Positions 18,229-29,152 of a stretch of DNA of 64,000 nucleotides are shown in pieces; the stretch's first letter is position 1, and each line of letters begins with the position of its first letter. The stretch is from Portevinia maculata (taxonomy: Eukaryota > Arthropoda > Insecta > Diptera > Syrphidae): NCBI GenBank assembly GCA_949715645.1, contig OX454525.1, forward strand, positions 251,054,700 to 251,118,699, given 5' to 3'. The notes below the pieces were generated by a model. The model made no database searches and had not been told where the DNA came from. It saw only the letters and a list, made by a program, of their open reading frames with translations. A program made the translations under genes and the position numbers.

Positions 18229-19355
18229 TATACCCTATTCTAGGGGTATATTAATTTTGACGCATAGTTTGTAACATACCTTAATATTGCCCGTAGACCC
18301 CTAAAAGTTACTATATTTATGATCAGCATCGATAGTAATGTCGATCTAGCCATGTCCGTCCGTCCGTCCGTCCGTCAGTCGGCAAAAATTAGGCCTTTAA
18401 ACTGGACCTAGAGAGCTGAAATTTTAACCATATACTCTCTAGGGTCCCGAAATAATCAAGTTTACGAATTTTTGAAATCCGCCCACAGACACGCCCACAA
18501 ACTCAAAAAAACAAAATTTTGGAAAAAATCGAATTTTGAGCTAGGAAGCTGAAATTTTTTATATATGATCTATGACTCCTAAAACTGCTCGGGATATAAA
18601 ATTTTCAAAATCCGCCCACAAAAAAATAAAACAATTTTATTGAAAAACCAAAATTTGAGCTAGGGAGCTGAAATTTTTAATATATACTCTCTAGGGGCCC
18701 TTTAAGCTCATGTATAAATATTTTCAAAATCCGCCCACTGACACGCCCACAAATAAATAAAACAATTTTTTTGAAAATCCAAAGTTTGAGCTAGGGAGCT
18801 GAAATTTATAATATATACTCTCTAGGGGCCCTTTAAGCTCATGTATATATATTTTCAAAATCCGCCCACTGACACGCCCACAAATAAATAAAACAATTTT
18901 TTTGAAAATCCAAAGTTTGAGCTAGGGAGCTGAAATTTATAATATATACTCTCTAGGGGCCCTTTAAGCTCATGTATAAATATTTTCAAAATCCGCCCAC
19001 TGACACGCCCACAAATAAATAAAACAATTTTTTTGAAAATCCAAAGTTTGAGCTAGGGAGCTGAAATTTATAATATATACTCTCTAGGGGCCCTTTATGC
19101 TCATGTGTTAGTTTTTTTTTAAATCCGCCTACTGACACGCCCACAATTAAATAAAACAATTTTATTGAAGCACCCAAGTTTGAGCTAGGGAGCGTTTTTT
19201 TTGATAAAATCCTTTAAATGTTATATAACAAAATATGTAGAGCGTTCTTAACAATTTAACCATACTTAGACTTTTTTCACGCCCACTTATGAGGGATAGG
19301 AACAAGAATAGGGTATCCAACAGTTCGCCCAAGCGGACTGTAGCCCGTCCCTATG
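18229..19355 (+). mobile_element. DINE-1/mini-me-like Helentron derivative, unit 2
   Basis: Direct head-to-tail neighbour of unit 1, with the same start, core, GTCY run and 3' hairpin. It has more central blocks: about five repeats of GAGCTAGGGAGCTGAAATTT ... CCCACTGACACGCCCACAAA at about 18655, 18785, 18925 and 19050. It ends GACTGTAGCCCGTCCCTATG at 19355, followed by the T-rich target. The junction between units is only about two T bases, as expected if one inserted precisely at the end of the other. Confidence 0.75.
18640..19200 (+). repeat. Minisatellite blocks (about 135-145 bp) inside unit 2
   Basis: Each block has AAAGTTTGAGCTAGGGAGCT, GAAATTTATAATATATACTC, TCTAGGGGCCCTTTAAGCTC, ATGTATA and CCGCCCACTGACACGCCCAC. 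Successive blocks at about 18785, 18925 and 19050 are nearly identical, which points to recent expansion by unequal exchange or slippage. Confidence 0.8.
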
Positions 19356-19852
19356 TTTTTTTTTATATTTGAGTTGATTTAATGAAAGGTAAATTGCGGT
19401 TTACGTTTTATGACGTATTAAAAAAAAAACACTTGCTGGATCTCGTTCAAACCAATTTTCGTTGGAAGTTTGCATGGCAATGTACATCATATATTTTTTT
19501 TTAATTTTATCATTCCTTTATTTTAGAAGTTAGGGGGGGGGGGGGGGGACCAACATTTTACCACTTTGGAAGTGTCTCTCGCGCATACTATTTCGTTTAG
19601 AAAAAAATGATATTAGAAACATCGATATCATTTTTGAAGACCTATCCATAGATACCCAACACTTATGGGTTTGATGAAAAAAAAATTTGGAGTTTCAGTT
19701 CTAAGTATGGGGAACCCTCAAAATTTATAGTTTTTTTTCTATTTTTATGTGAACATCTTAATGCGGTTCACAGAATACATCTACTTACCAAGTTTCAACA
19801 GCATAGCTCTTATAGTTTCGGAAAAAAGTAGCTGTGACATTTCCGGACCGGC

Positions 19853-19888
<36 letters not shown>

Positions 19889-19924
19889 CTAAAAATGGGT
19901 TCCGGAAAGACTTTGACAGCGACA

Positions 19925-20690
19925 AAAAAGAAAAAAAAAGATGCTTTCTTTGGCCGAGAAATTGCAAAGAGGCTAAATAGAAGATAGACTGCTGTAAACG
20001 GTTATTTTGCGGATCCACAACCTTATGGGAAAAATCAAAAAGGGCACACGTCTTGCCTCAAATTCTACTGTACCAGTGACTAAAATAAGGGTCAACAGCG
20101 GAGTATCAGTCAGCATAGCAACGGTCCGAGCATTGAATGGAAACGCGTTGTCTTTTCGGATGAAAAAAAAGTTTAACCTTGACGGCCCCGATGGTTACAA
20201 GTTTTATTTCCATGATTTAAGAAAGGAGGAGCTTATTTTGGCAAGACTTCACAGCCGTACATCAGGTGTAATGGTGTTGGGAGCTATTACCCACTATGGC
20301 ACAATCGAGTTGGAGTTTTAGTCCACAACAATGAACGGAAACTACTACAAATTTTTATTGGAACGGTCATTTCCAAAAGTGAAAAACATTTTCGGACCCC
20401 TGTCTTTTATATTCAAACAAGACAATGCCCTTATCCACACTTTCAGGGTTGTTAGAAGTTGGATTCAATCAGAAGACGTAGAGGTTTTTGTCATGGCCTG
20501 TTTACCGGACTTAATTATCTCGTAAAGTGTATGAAGGCGTCAAACAATTTAAAGACAAGGACACTTTTATCAAACCTTTTTGTGATGCCTGGGCCCAAAT
20601 TTCTCTTAATCATTTAAAAAAAAACTGTATAATTCTATCCCAAACCGTCTTATAGAGGTCATATCGAAAAATGGCTTGCATACTCATTAT
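19925..20690 (+). pseudogene. Tc3-like transposase remnant 2
   Basis: The DNA-binding start is readable across frames (GREIAKRLN, then AVNGYFADP and YGKNQKGT, about 19950-20045). It is followed by SVSIATVRALNGN, a catalytic neighbourhood FNLDGPDGYKFYFHDLRKEE (20173-20232) and SGVMVLGAITHYGT (20264-20305). Then come FIFKQDNALIHT with the second acidic residue region (20410-20445) and KVYEGVKQFKDKDTF (20524-20570). At least three frame breaks and a stop at 20319-20321 make it inactive. It belongs to the element bounded by the repeats at 16991 and 20980. Confidence 0.8.
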
Positions 20691-20781
20691 TAATGTAGAA
20701 AAACATTATAAATAAATGTTTTAAAATCATAAGATGTAAACATTTTATTAATTTTTCCTTTGTTTCGACGATTTGCATACG

Positions 20782-20980
20782 CTTTTCAAGTAGTTCATTG
20801 TTTGCTCTTTTGAAATTCCAGTGGTCGTTTCTTATTTACCCTTTTATTTTATGGCTTACTGTTGGGAAAATATGTACCTGCACACAGGTAGTAAACGTTT
20901 CTGGATATAAAATTTCCAACAGATATAATTAGTGAAAATCAATTGCAAAATGTATGTCATTATCCTTGTGATGGCCAGTG
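20782..20980 (-). repeat. Right terminal inverted repeat of the Tc3-like element
   Basis: Inverse partner of 16991-17184. It ends at 20980 and is followed by TA at 20981-20982. An internal CCAGTGG near 20819 may be a second transposase site. Confidence 0.85.
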
Positions 20981-20982
20981 TA

Positions 20983-21950
20983 TATATATGTGCCACTCAA
21001 GCACAGGATTGCGATTTCAAAGAATTGAAAAGAATGTCCCTTAGTGAAAAAGATTCCCTTTTTACGACCCATTTGAAGTGTGCATGAGAGAAATTACAGT
21101 AGCGTGGCGGCGATGCTAAAAGGCTGACTGCTACGATAGTGTAAATATAATCAGCAACAGAGATGAAGTTGGTGAGTGCTGATTCTGGGAGAATGCGTGG
21201 CTGTGGTCCTGGTAGTAAACAAATAGCTGCCGGGTGGTTAAATAAGCAGGCTTATGTAAAATTCGCTTTGATTATATTATATAAGTAAGAAGGATTGGGA
21301 TAACAATTATAACAATGCTTCCTATGCTGTGTTTACATTGCGAAACGTTTTCATTGTTATACTTGTATTGCATTGGCACATATACCTGTCAGGTAATAAA
21401 AATCAATTGACTAACGAAATGTTTGTCAATACTAAACACACACAAACATCAAGTGGATAAACAAAAGGGAATTAAACAAGCCACTCGTTATCTCTTGGTG
21501 TTCTTATAACCGCTTTCTCTTCAGAGTGCTTAAATACCACAGACCATGTATGCAGATGTTTACCTTAGTTCATTCAGGTGTTCCCGGCATGAAAAACGGT
21601 AACTATTGGCGTTAATGAATTTTCAAAATGAATAGCACTAGGTATCAGCTTTAATAAATTGTTAGCTTTACTGAAAAAAGTATTTATAATAGAAAGCTGG
21701 AGTGGTTTTATACACTTGTTGTCAATTATATGGTGGTGCTTGTTGATATTTCAGGATGGGGAATATGTCCTCAATTATCTGCGCTAGTTTTAAGATGAAG
21801 TCGTTGATTCGTCGTTTCCTTCAATATAATATCTTCTTTTACAAAAACAAGTCTTTAAATAGGGTAATAAGCTCTAGTGTAGGTATTTTGTAAAACAAAC
21901 GTACATACCCACCTACATAAGTGATAGCAGACATGGGACATTATAAAGCG
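20983..21950. other. No gene seen; unassigned AT-rich DNA
   Basis: Only short frames with no family match. A CA/TA-rich stretch and several ATTG repeats occur. The function and origin are not visible. Confidence 0.5.
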
Positions 21951-21954
21951 GTAT

Positions 21955-22310
21955 TTTTTGTATATCTGCAATGGTGCATTTGATGTTGTCTTCCAATGCT
22001 GGAATAGTTGCTTGCATTTTCGCATAGACCAACGACTTCAAATTAATACCTCAACAAAAATGAGTCCAACGGTGTCATACCACATGATCTTGGAGGCCAA
22101 ATAACAGGACAATTTCAGGAGATAATATTGCCATCGAACACTTCCTTCACTAACTCCGTGGTTTCGCTGGCAGAATGGCATGTTGTATTATCCTATTAGC
22201 AAATGTCCTACAGAACATGGACTCATTTTTGGAAACAACCAAATTGTTGATCATAGTTCTGTATCGGGCGCCATTGATGGTGACATTTTGTTTCATTCAT
22301 TCTTTTCATT
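21955..22310 (-). pseudogene. Mariner-like transposase fragment
   Basis: On the minus strand the frames read VTINGARYRTMINN, SKNESMFCRTFANR and then VIWPPRSCGMTPLDSFLL, followed by a trailing stretch like that before the C-terminus. The WPPRSCDLTPLDYFLWG block in the plus-strand element at 37403-38337 is the closest relative. The block surrounds the last catalytic acidic residue of a cut-and-paste transposase; here it is mutated and the frame broken. No terminal repeats were found. Confidence 0.65.
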
Positions 22311-22409
22311 TGTTCATTTCTTAAGAGGTAACGTCCGGTGATGCCGTTATTACATAAACCGCATGAACAGTGCTTTTTCGGGTGAATCGTTAGCTAATGG
22401 ATAACCTTA

Positions 22410-24754
22410 GGATGTCTCTCGATTCAATAAGTGTGAAGGAACAACCTAAGAGTATATCTACTCCAGGTAGCACTCGCAGCGGCGAAAATCCACCCGTGGT
22501 CTTAGCGATCGCGTTCGCGGCAAGGATTATGAACGCCCCAACCAACATACTACCAACGCCCCCCACCTGTACAGGCGTCGACTTAGGAGTTGTAAGAACG
22601 CTTGCTTCCGAAGACTCCTGAAAAAAATGGAGAAAGTAAAGGAGAGGTTCCACCTGATACGCTTAATCTTCATTCCAATAGACAGGCTGCTGATTGTTAT
22701 GTTATTGCTGATGAAGCCCATGAAACCGAACAGGCACGCACCGTTGGGCTTCTGTCTAAGAGCCAGCGAAAGAGGAAACAGAGGAAGGTCGCAATATCGC
22801 GTCGCAAAGAAACTGAACCAATTGAAGGCGCAAGCGGTAAGAGCTTCACTACCTCGGCGGCGACGGCTGAGAGGTTACCCCAACCGAAACCCACCAGCGG
22901 ATTGCAACCAACGCTGACTCCCTTTCCAATAGCTCAAATAGGAATACCTAAACGAAGGATGAAGGCTGCGAGCATTCCTACCGGTGGAACTGCGTGCGCA
23001 CCTTCTGCGTGCACTTGCACTGAAACACCTCTAACTGATGGAGGTCCTCGAGCACAAAATCTGGGTAAAAGAGTTTATGCAACCAGCAATGCTTGCAGCA
23101 CCAGTTTACAGAAATTGGCTATCGCTGGAACACCTATCTCAAAGAAAAACACGGTAATTATGTTTACTCGGACCAACCTTCACCATTCATAGGCTGCTAC
23201 TATTCTCATCAGGAAGACGCTTTCCGTGTTGAGTAGAAAACCCCACATAACATCCATAGAGGAACCATGGGTGTGGAAAAATCGTATCTGTGGCCTTGGA
23301 GGTGTTCGCGGCACCACGATACTCTGTGACGAGCAGTCCGAAAGGCTCCGGACTTGTCTTGCTGTGTCGAACCTTCTCTCAGCGACTGAGCTTGGACAAT
23401 TTTGTGGGAAAGATTTTGTTGCTGCAGGTATAAGCTACAAAACGAATGGAGATTGGAAGACCTTTGTCGTGGCGTTAGCTTATCTCCCCTATGATTCCGT
23501 TGAGCTTCCACCACCAAGGGCAATTGCTGAACTCATAGTCTATTGCGACACCAGTAAAATGGGCTTATTAATATGTTGCGATGTCAATGCTCAGAACATT
23601 GTTTGGGGCAGCCAAATGCAACATGCGAGGAAGCCATCTCCTGGATTTCATTCTGTCGTCTGATCTTTCCATCAATAATGTTGGTTCACAGCCAACTTTT
23701 GTGACGCCAAGAAGACAGGAGGTGATCGACTTAACTTTGTCTGATAGGTACTTTAAGGCGGGTGCCAACTGCATCCCAGTAAACAAAAACTCTGTCAGAA
23801 CTCCAATTCCCTGGTGAAACTCGGAACTGCAAAGAATTCGAAGAGAGGCTAGAAAACTTCTGAACAGGTCACTCAAGACTGATTTGGAGGAAGACTGGAG
23901 TCTCTACCGATCGAAACAGAGAGAATATAAGACGTTAATTCGGGTATCGAAAAGTGTTTCTTACGGGAATTTCTGCGAAGAGATTGAAACACTGGGTGAA
24001 ACTAGTAGGGTGGTTAAAGTTCTGAAAAAGGGCAAACCAGCCAAACCGGAATCAGTTAGAAAACTTGATGGCACCTTCACTGAGACGAAAGCGGAAACTC
24101 TTAGTCATCTGCTGGAGTCTCAATTTCGGGGTGGTTACCTGGTTATCTGGTTAGATAACAATTGGGTCACAACCAGCCCCTATTACCGAGACTGGGAGTG
24201 AGCCGAGACAAACAACTCGGCTTAGCTGGTATATTGCGAAGGCTGTGGTAACGGACGAAGCTATCAAATACGATTTTGCGTCGTTTGATGGCTTCAACAA
24301 GGTACTAACCAGTTGCTACTATGAAGAGAATCTTCAGCGCTCTCCTGGCACTGGCATACATACCAACACCCTGGCGTACGGTTAGAGTGGCATTTATACC
24401 AAAAATTAGTAGAAATGATTAGTCAATCGCCAAGAGCTTCAGACCAATCAGTCTGACTTCCTTCTTGCTGAAAAGCATAGAAAGGCTGGTCGAGCTACAT
24501 GTGCGCAGAATCAATTTGCGATTGCACCCACTCTCTCAGATGCAACATGCCTATCAACGCGGAAAATCTTGCGGGACTGCGCTCCAAAATCTAGTTGGTG
24601 GAATTGAGAGCGCGTTTAACAAGAAAGAATACTCGATTTGCATTTTCATCGATATTGAGGCTGAGCGTGCTTTTGACAGCGTGTGTAGATCTGCCAGACA
24701 ACATGGCGTAGATGAGTCATTGGTGCTGTGGAGTAAAGCAATGCTAATGAATAG
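22410..24754 (+). pseudogene. LOA LINE copy 2, 5' and central part, decayed
   Basis: Related to the intact E1 ORF across 5840-8390. It starts with a TPGSTRSGENPPVV stretch (22455-22500), then the SQRKRKQRKVA basic block and the endonuclease (EEPWVWKNRICGLGG, 23255-23305). It runs through the reverse transcriptase entry to KAMLMN (24735-24753). Stops and frameshifts are frequent, and a deletion near 23770-23800 joins the end of the endonuclease to the linker. The minus-strand LINE at 24755-35721 is inserted in it; the ORF resumes at 35732. Confidence 0.85.
24745..24754. repeat. Target duplication of LINE A, left copy (TAATGAATAG)
   Basis: Recurs at 35722-35731. In E1 the corresponding bases occur once (TAATGAATAGAACG, about 8378-8391), so this is a true duplication of the target. 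Confidence 0.92.
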
Positions 24755-24774
24755 GTTAGGTTAGGTTAGGTAGG
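24755..24774 (-). repeat. Short tandem 3' tail of LINE A, (AACCT)n-like
   Basis: GTTAGGTTAGGTTAGGTAGG on the + strand. It replaces an A tail at the 3' end of this LINE. The LOA LINE at 60341 ends the same way, but the one at 42156 ends in (AACC)n. Confidence 0.75.
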
Positions 24775-24792
24775 TGGGCTGCCATAGTGCCA

Positions 24793-24819
24793 CACTCAGG
24801 TCAATGTTGACCCATTGTG
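24793..24819 (-). promoter_or_regulatory. 3'-UTR hairpin of LINE A
   Basis: On the minus strand: CACAATGGGTCA, ACAT, TGACCTGAGTG. The stem is GGTCA/TGACC, whereas the sister elements use GACC/GGTC at the same place. The bases differ but pair. Confidence 0.65.
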
Positions 24820-24883
24820 ATGCCCATCGGGGGAGGAGGGTAGTCCCTTACTCATTTTTAACCCTGTCTATAAATAGCTGAGA

Positions 24884-25932
24884 TTAATTACTCGCTGTGC
24901 TGTTCGATGTAAACCATCCTATAGATTTGATAAACTTCATTATTTTGTCTATCGGTGTGCTGGAGAGCTCGTCTAGGTCGTGGAAGAAGTGTCTCCCCAG
25001 GAATCTGTACCTGATGTGTTGGGGACCCGGGCAGTGACACAGGAAGTGGGTAGTGTTCTCCAGAGCTTCCTCGTCGTCACAGCTTCTACAGAGTTCTTCC
25101 TCCATCAAGCGTAAATTCTTCATATGGTACCGCAGAGTGTTCTGCCCCGTTAAAATACCTACGAGGGTGGATAGTGATTTTCTATCCTTTTTCATTAGAC
25201 TCTCGGTTCTGGCCTCATTGTAGGTTGGCCATAGCGTTCTAGTGGTGTGGCAAGAATCTAGTGCCGTCCATCTAAGGTTCGCCTCTCTTATTGCCTTTTT
25301 CCCTGCTTCAAGCCTGAGTGAGCAAGGCGGGATGAGTACAGAGGGATCAGCTTATTCTGTCACATCTTCTGAACTTTGTCTTGCTAATTCGTCCGCTTTG
25401 TCGTTGCCCGGAATGCCTTCATGTCCCGGGACCCAGCAGAGCGATACCTTATGCTGGGTACCAAGAACCTTGAGTTCTTCGCGAAAGCATTTCACAAGCT
25501 TTGATTTTATTTCTGCTGCAGTTAAGGCTTTTACTGCTGCCTGCCTGTCGATATAGAAGGTAATACCATCGGGTGGTATTGCCCTTGCCGCAGACTCATG
25601 GGCTGCTGTTGTCACTGCCAGGACCTCTGCTTGGAAGACGCTGCTGTGGTCGGGTAGGTGTACCGATTTATATACCCAGTAGTGTGGAAAAGACGCCTGA
25701 CCCCACCCCCGTTGCTATTTTTGAGCCGTCCGTAAATACGGCTATGGCTTGTGTGTCGGGGACGAGTCCGCTTCTCCATTCTTCCCTGCTGGGATAGGCA
25801 CTCGAGAAAGGTCTTGTGAAGTCTAAGTATGGCGTGATGTAGTCCGTAGTTGGTAGATGGCCAAAGTATTTCTGTAGGATCATCGAATGACCCATTGCAT
25901 TTGGTTTCCAATTCGCTGTTTGGCAAATTCTC
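24884..25932 (-). pseudogene. LINE A ORF2, RNase H and C-terminus
   Basis: Continues the LINE A protein across the jockey insertion. It begins MRICQTANWKPNAMGHSMIL. RNase H motifs are VFTDGSKIATGVG, then IDRQAAVKAL (Arg where Ser is usual in DSQAA), then CWVPGHEGIPGNDKADELA. The C-terminal motif is CRSCDDEEALENTTHFLCHC. It occupies three frames (25934-25668, 25615-25352, 25195-24884), so at least two frameshifts are present. The role would have been template removal during integration. Confidence 0.85.
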
Positions 25933-25942
25933 ATGTCACTAG
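25933..25942. repeat. Target duplication of jockey B, left copy (ATGTCACTAG)
   Basis: Identical to 30891-30900. The LINE A protein reads through from one side to the other, which confirms the nesting. Confidence 0.93.
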
Positions 25943-27798
25943 TTTTTTTTTTTTTTACGCTGGGAGGTGGTAATCTTCCAAAGACGAAACCGAGCCCGTA
26001 CTCAGTAACAGTGGTGATTTCTACCCACTAACCCCTTATCCCGTCTTCCCGTTTCCCTGCGATACAACGTTCTTGGTATTTCATTGTCGCAGGGCGGGGA
26101 TTAGTCAGCTTTCCAATTATTGCACCTAGTACTTAAACCAATCAGCAATTTGTCTTTCATATTTTAAAATTTATGTTCTAAGTAGAGGATTTAATACTGT
26201 TTTTGTTTTATTTTTCGAACTATGTAGATAATTCAAAACGTTTTATTCTTCTTAACCTCCTAGTCATATTGCTAGTATTTAATAGTTCCTTCATTTCTGA
26301 GCTGACGTGATTGAGAAGCCTAAGTTTATGTCTATTAGCTACTTTTTCGACTTCATCTTCAATCATTTCTATTTCTAGATCTCTATGCAGATCAGCGTTT
26401 CTTATGTACCATGGTGCATTTACTATATTCCGTAGAACTTGGTTTTGAAATGTTTGAATTTTCTGTAAATTTGTTTTGCATGTGCATGCCCACAGCTGGA
26501 GCCCGTAGGTCCATACTGGTTTTAGAATTTGCTTATAAAGCAGTAATTTATTGTAATTTGACATATTTAGTTCTTCTCTTTTTTTCTTTACATGTGCTTT
26601 CCAGCGCAGTTTTGCGTCTAGTGTCATGCCTTGATATTTGGCTGTGTTTGCGCAATCTACTTCTTTATCATTTATGAATACTGGTACGTGCTGAACATTT
26701 TTATTTGTAAAATTTATATGGACTGATTTTAGGTCATTTAGTTTAATTTGCCAATTTTTTGTCCATTTTGTTATATTGTTCACTGCCTTCTGTAGTTTTT
26801 TTGTCGCTACTTCGACAGTTTCTCCCACAGCAAGTACAGCAGTATCATCTGCAAATGTTGCCACAGTTGTTTCATCACTGTTCGGCAAGTGGCTAGTAAA
26901 TAAGAGATATAATACAGGACCTAACACACTTCCTTGTGGTACACCAGATTTTATTTCTCTTAATGTGGAGTAGTCATTTCCTTGTTTAATTCTAACGAAT
27001 CTCTCTAATATAATAGGACTCTAAAATTTCTGAAAATTATTTTGGCAGATGCTTTTGCAATTTATAGATCAGTCCTTTGTGCCATACTTTGTCGAAAGCT
27101 TGTGCTATATCGAGAAATATAGTAGAGCATATCTTTTTTTCTTCAAATGCTTTTGCGATTTTATCTGTTATTCTATGCACCTGATCGATCGTGGAGTGTT
27201 CATTTCTAAAACCAAATTGATGGTTTGGGATTAGCGATATTTCTTCGATTATTTTGTTCAGACGTTTAATCAACATCTTTTCGAATAGCTTGGACAACAT
27301 AGGTAGTATAGATATGGGGCGATAGGAGGTGACTTCACTAGGCGGTTTGCCTGGTTTAGGTATCACAATCACCTCCGCGACTTTCCACATGCTAGGTACA
27401 TACCTTATCCTGAATGCAGCATTTATGATCTGTGCTAGTTTCTTTAAGCCCTTTTTTGGGAATTGTTTTAGGATTTCCCCTGATATTAAATCAAATCCCG
27501 GGGCTTTTTTAATACTGATGCCCTTTTTTATTTCATTGCCAATTTCTTTAGCCGTTACCGGTTGAATGTGTCTTTCCTCTTCGCACAATTCTTCGCTTTA
27601 TTGACAGTCTTTATCTTCATATGGTTGAAAGACGCCTTCAAGATATTCAGCAAATAAATTAGCTTTTTCTTGGTTCTTTTTTGCGCAGTTACCTTCACTG
27701 TTTTTAACTGGTGGAATGTGAGCAATTGGCCTTTTCATTTTCTTTGTTGCCTTCCAGAGTGAGTACTCGGTACTAGCATTATTTGTAAGATTGGTAAG

Positions 27799-27803
27799 GT
27801 ATT
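27799..27803. repeat. Solo LTR target duplication, left (GTATT)
   Basis: Pairs with 28134-28138 (GTATT). Five bases is the usual duplication length of copia and BEL/Pao elements and of some Ty3 elements. Confidence 0.85.
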
Positions 27804-28133
27804 TGTAAAGAAATCCAAGCTTTAACAATCCGGAAAATGAAAGAAAAACGCCCGATCGCAAGAAAAAGAGTCTTTAATGGCTACAATATTATGACAACGT
27901 CCGTTTTAAAGAATAGTTGCAGAAAAACTACTTACAAAAGAAATATGTAGAATTCATTATGCATACATTGAGTGAGTTCAATTATGTGTAAGTAAATTCA
28001 TGTAATGTGCTAATACACATGTATATAATGTTTACAATTATAAAAGGGGATATAGACGATAGATGTGTGTGAAATGTAAGTTTATTATAAGGTGCTGTTG
28101 CAGTTTTACGTCCAACTGCATTAATTTTCAACA
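27804..28133. mobile_element. Solo LTR, 330 bp, TGT...ACA
   Basis: Bounded by TGTAAAG and TTCAACA with 5-bp GTATT duplications. It interrupts a conserved part of jockey B ORF2, and removing it restores the protein order. On the + strand there is a good TATA box (TTATAAAAGG, about 28038-28047). On the minus strand ATTAAAGAC could be a poly(A) signal, so the orientation is undecided. No internal coding remains, so it arose by recombination between two LTRs. I cannot tell copia from BEL/Pao. Confidence 0.82.
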
Positions 28134-28138
28134 GTATT
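28134..28138. repeat. Solo LTR target duplication, right (GTATT)
   Basis: Right partner of 27799-27803. Confidence 0.85.
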
Positions 28139-29152
28139 TTTTAAGAGACTCACTTTTAAATTCTCTTATCGATCTTTTAAGCTGACTGTTTAGATTATTC
28201 AGTACTGTTTTGTCTCTGGGCGCTCTTGTTTGTTGCCAACGTTTTCTAGCTCGTCTCTTTTCCGTAATTATATCACATATTACTTTTGGATACGAGTTTT
28301 GTTGGGTTCTAGTTTTCGTTTTAGGTGTTGCAGCCCATGTAGCTCTTTGGATATTGACAGTTAATATTTGAACAGCATCTTCTAATTGATCTTCTGTTTC
28401 AATTGTTTCTAAGAGCTGAATACTATCCTCTAGATGCTGTCTGAAGTAGCTCCAATCAGTCAGCTTATTTCCTAGCCTTGCGCTATTTTCTTTAATAGTG
28501 ATTTTATCGCCAAGTGTTAAAAGTATTGTGGAATGATCTGAATCAAGATCTGGCCCTTCTTCTACCTTTATATTGTTAGACGAGATATTCTTTGTTACGA
28601 AGAAGTCGACAAGATCAGGGATTTTGTTTCTATCTGTTGGACAATACGTAGGTTTTCCCGTTGAGTGATACTTGCCGTTAATTTCGTTTATTGCTTCATA
28701 AAGTTCTCTTCCTCTTGTATTTGTCAATCTAGATCCCCAATACTTGTTTTTGGCATTAAAATCTCCCCCTGCAATAAATCTATTGCTAAGTATTCGGAAG
28801 AGTCTTAAAAAGTCATTTTTCTTTAGATTGTAACTGGGAGAACAGTAAATTGATGCAACTGATATAGTTTGTCCACTTTTCGTTCGAATGTTAATAGAAA
28901 TTCCTTGCATCGCGCATGATTGGAACTTGGCTTCTATATGGTGATCGATCGTATTCTTTACTATAACTGCAGCCCCGCATTTTGCTGAATTATGGGGATG
29001 TGGGGAGTGATATAATTCGTACCCTTACAGTTTAAAGTTTGTTTCGAATTTTAAGTGCGTCTCAGAGACAAGATCTATTTGGTTCATGTCGAGGACTACT
29101 TGGATTTCATCCTTACGGTTCTCGATACCATTAGCATTCCATTCCAGGATTT

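Larger units (their letters stand above)
17303..19905 (-). mobile_element. Dispersed repeat with palindrome (copy b), interrupted
   Basis: Inverse copy of 2416-3072: AAGCGGCCAAGT, palindrome GCGAGTCGGACTCGC (17313-17327), GAAGGGTTCCGCGCG and so on to GGGTTCCGG at about 19905. It contains a CAGA run at 19855-19888. A 16-base G run lies at 19533-19548, where copy a has only scattered G or C. Two Helentron-like units split it at 17450/19356; the host sequence on either side joins cleanly against copy a. It is itself inserted in the Tc3-like element. Confidence 0.78.
16991..20980 (+). mobile_element. Tc3-like transposon with about 190-bp terminal inverted repeats
   Basis: The left end starts CACTGGCAATCACAAGGATA at 16991, and the right end closes TATCCTTGTGATGGCCAGTG at 20980. 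TA flanks both ends (16989-16990 and 20981-20982). The inverted similarity extends about 190 bp inward at roughly 85 percent by eye, to GAACTA(T/C)TTGAAAAGCG. Long terminal repeats are typical of Tc3 rather than Tc1. The element is interrupted by a palindrome-bearing repeat (17303-19905). Its transposase is broken. Confidence 0.85.

Noticed and set aside
24755..24774. Interstitial telomere (TTAGG array)
   Set aside because: Only about three units; they sit exactly at a LINE 3' end next to a target duplication, and higher flies do not use TTAGG telomeres. It is a LINE tail.
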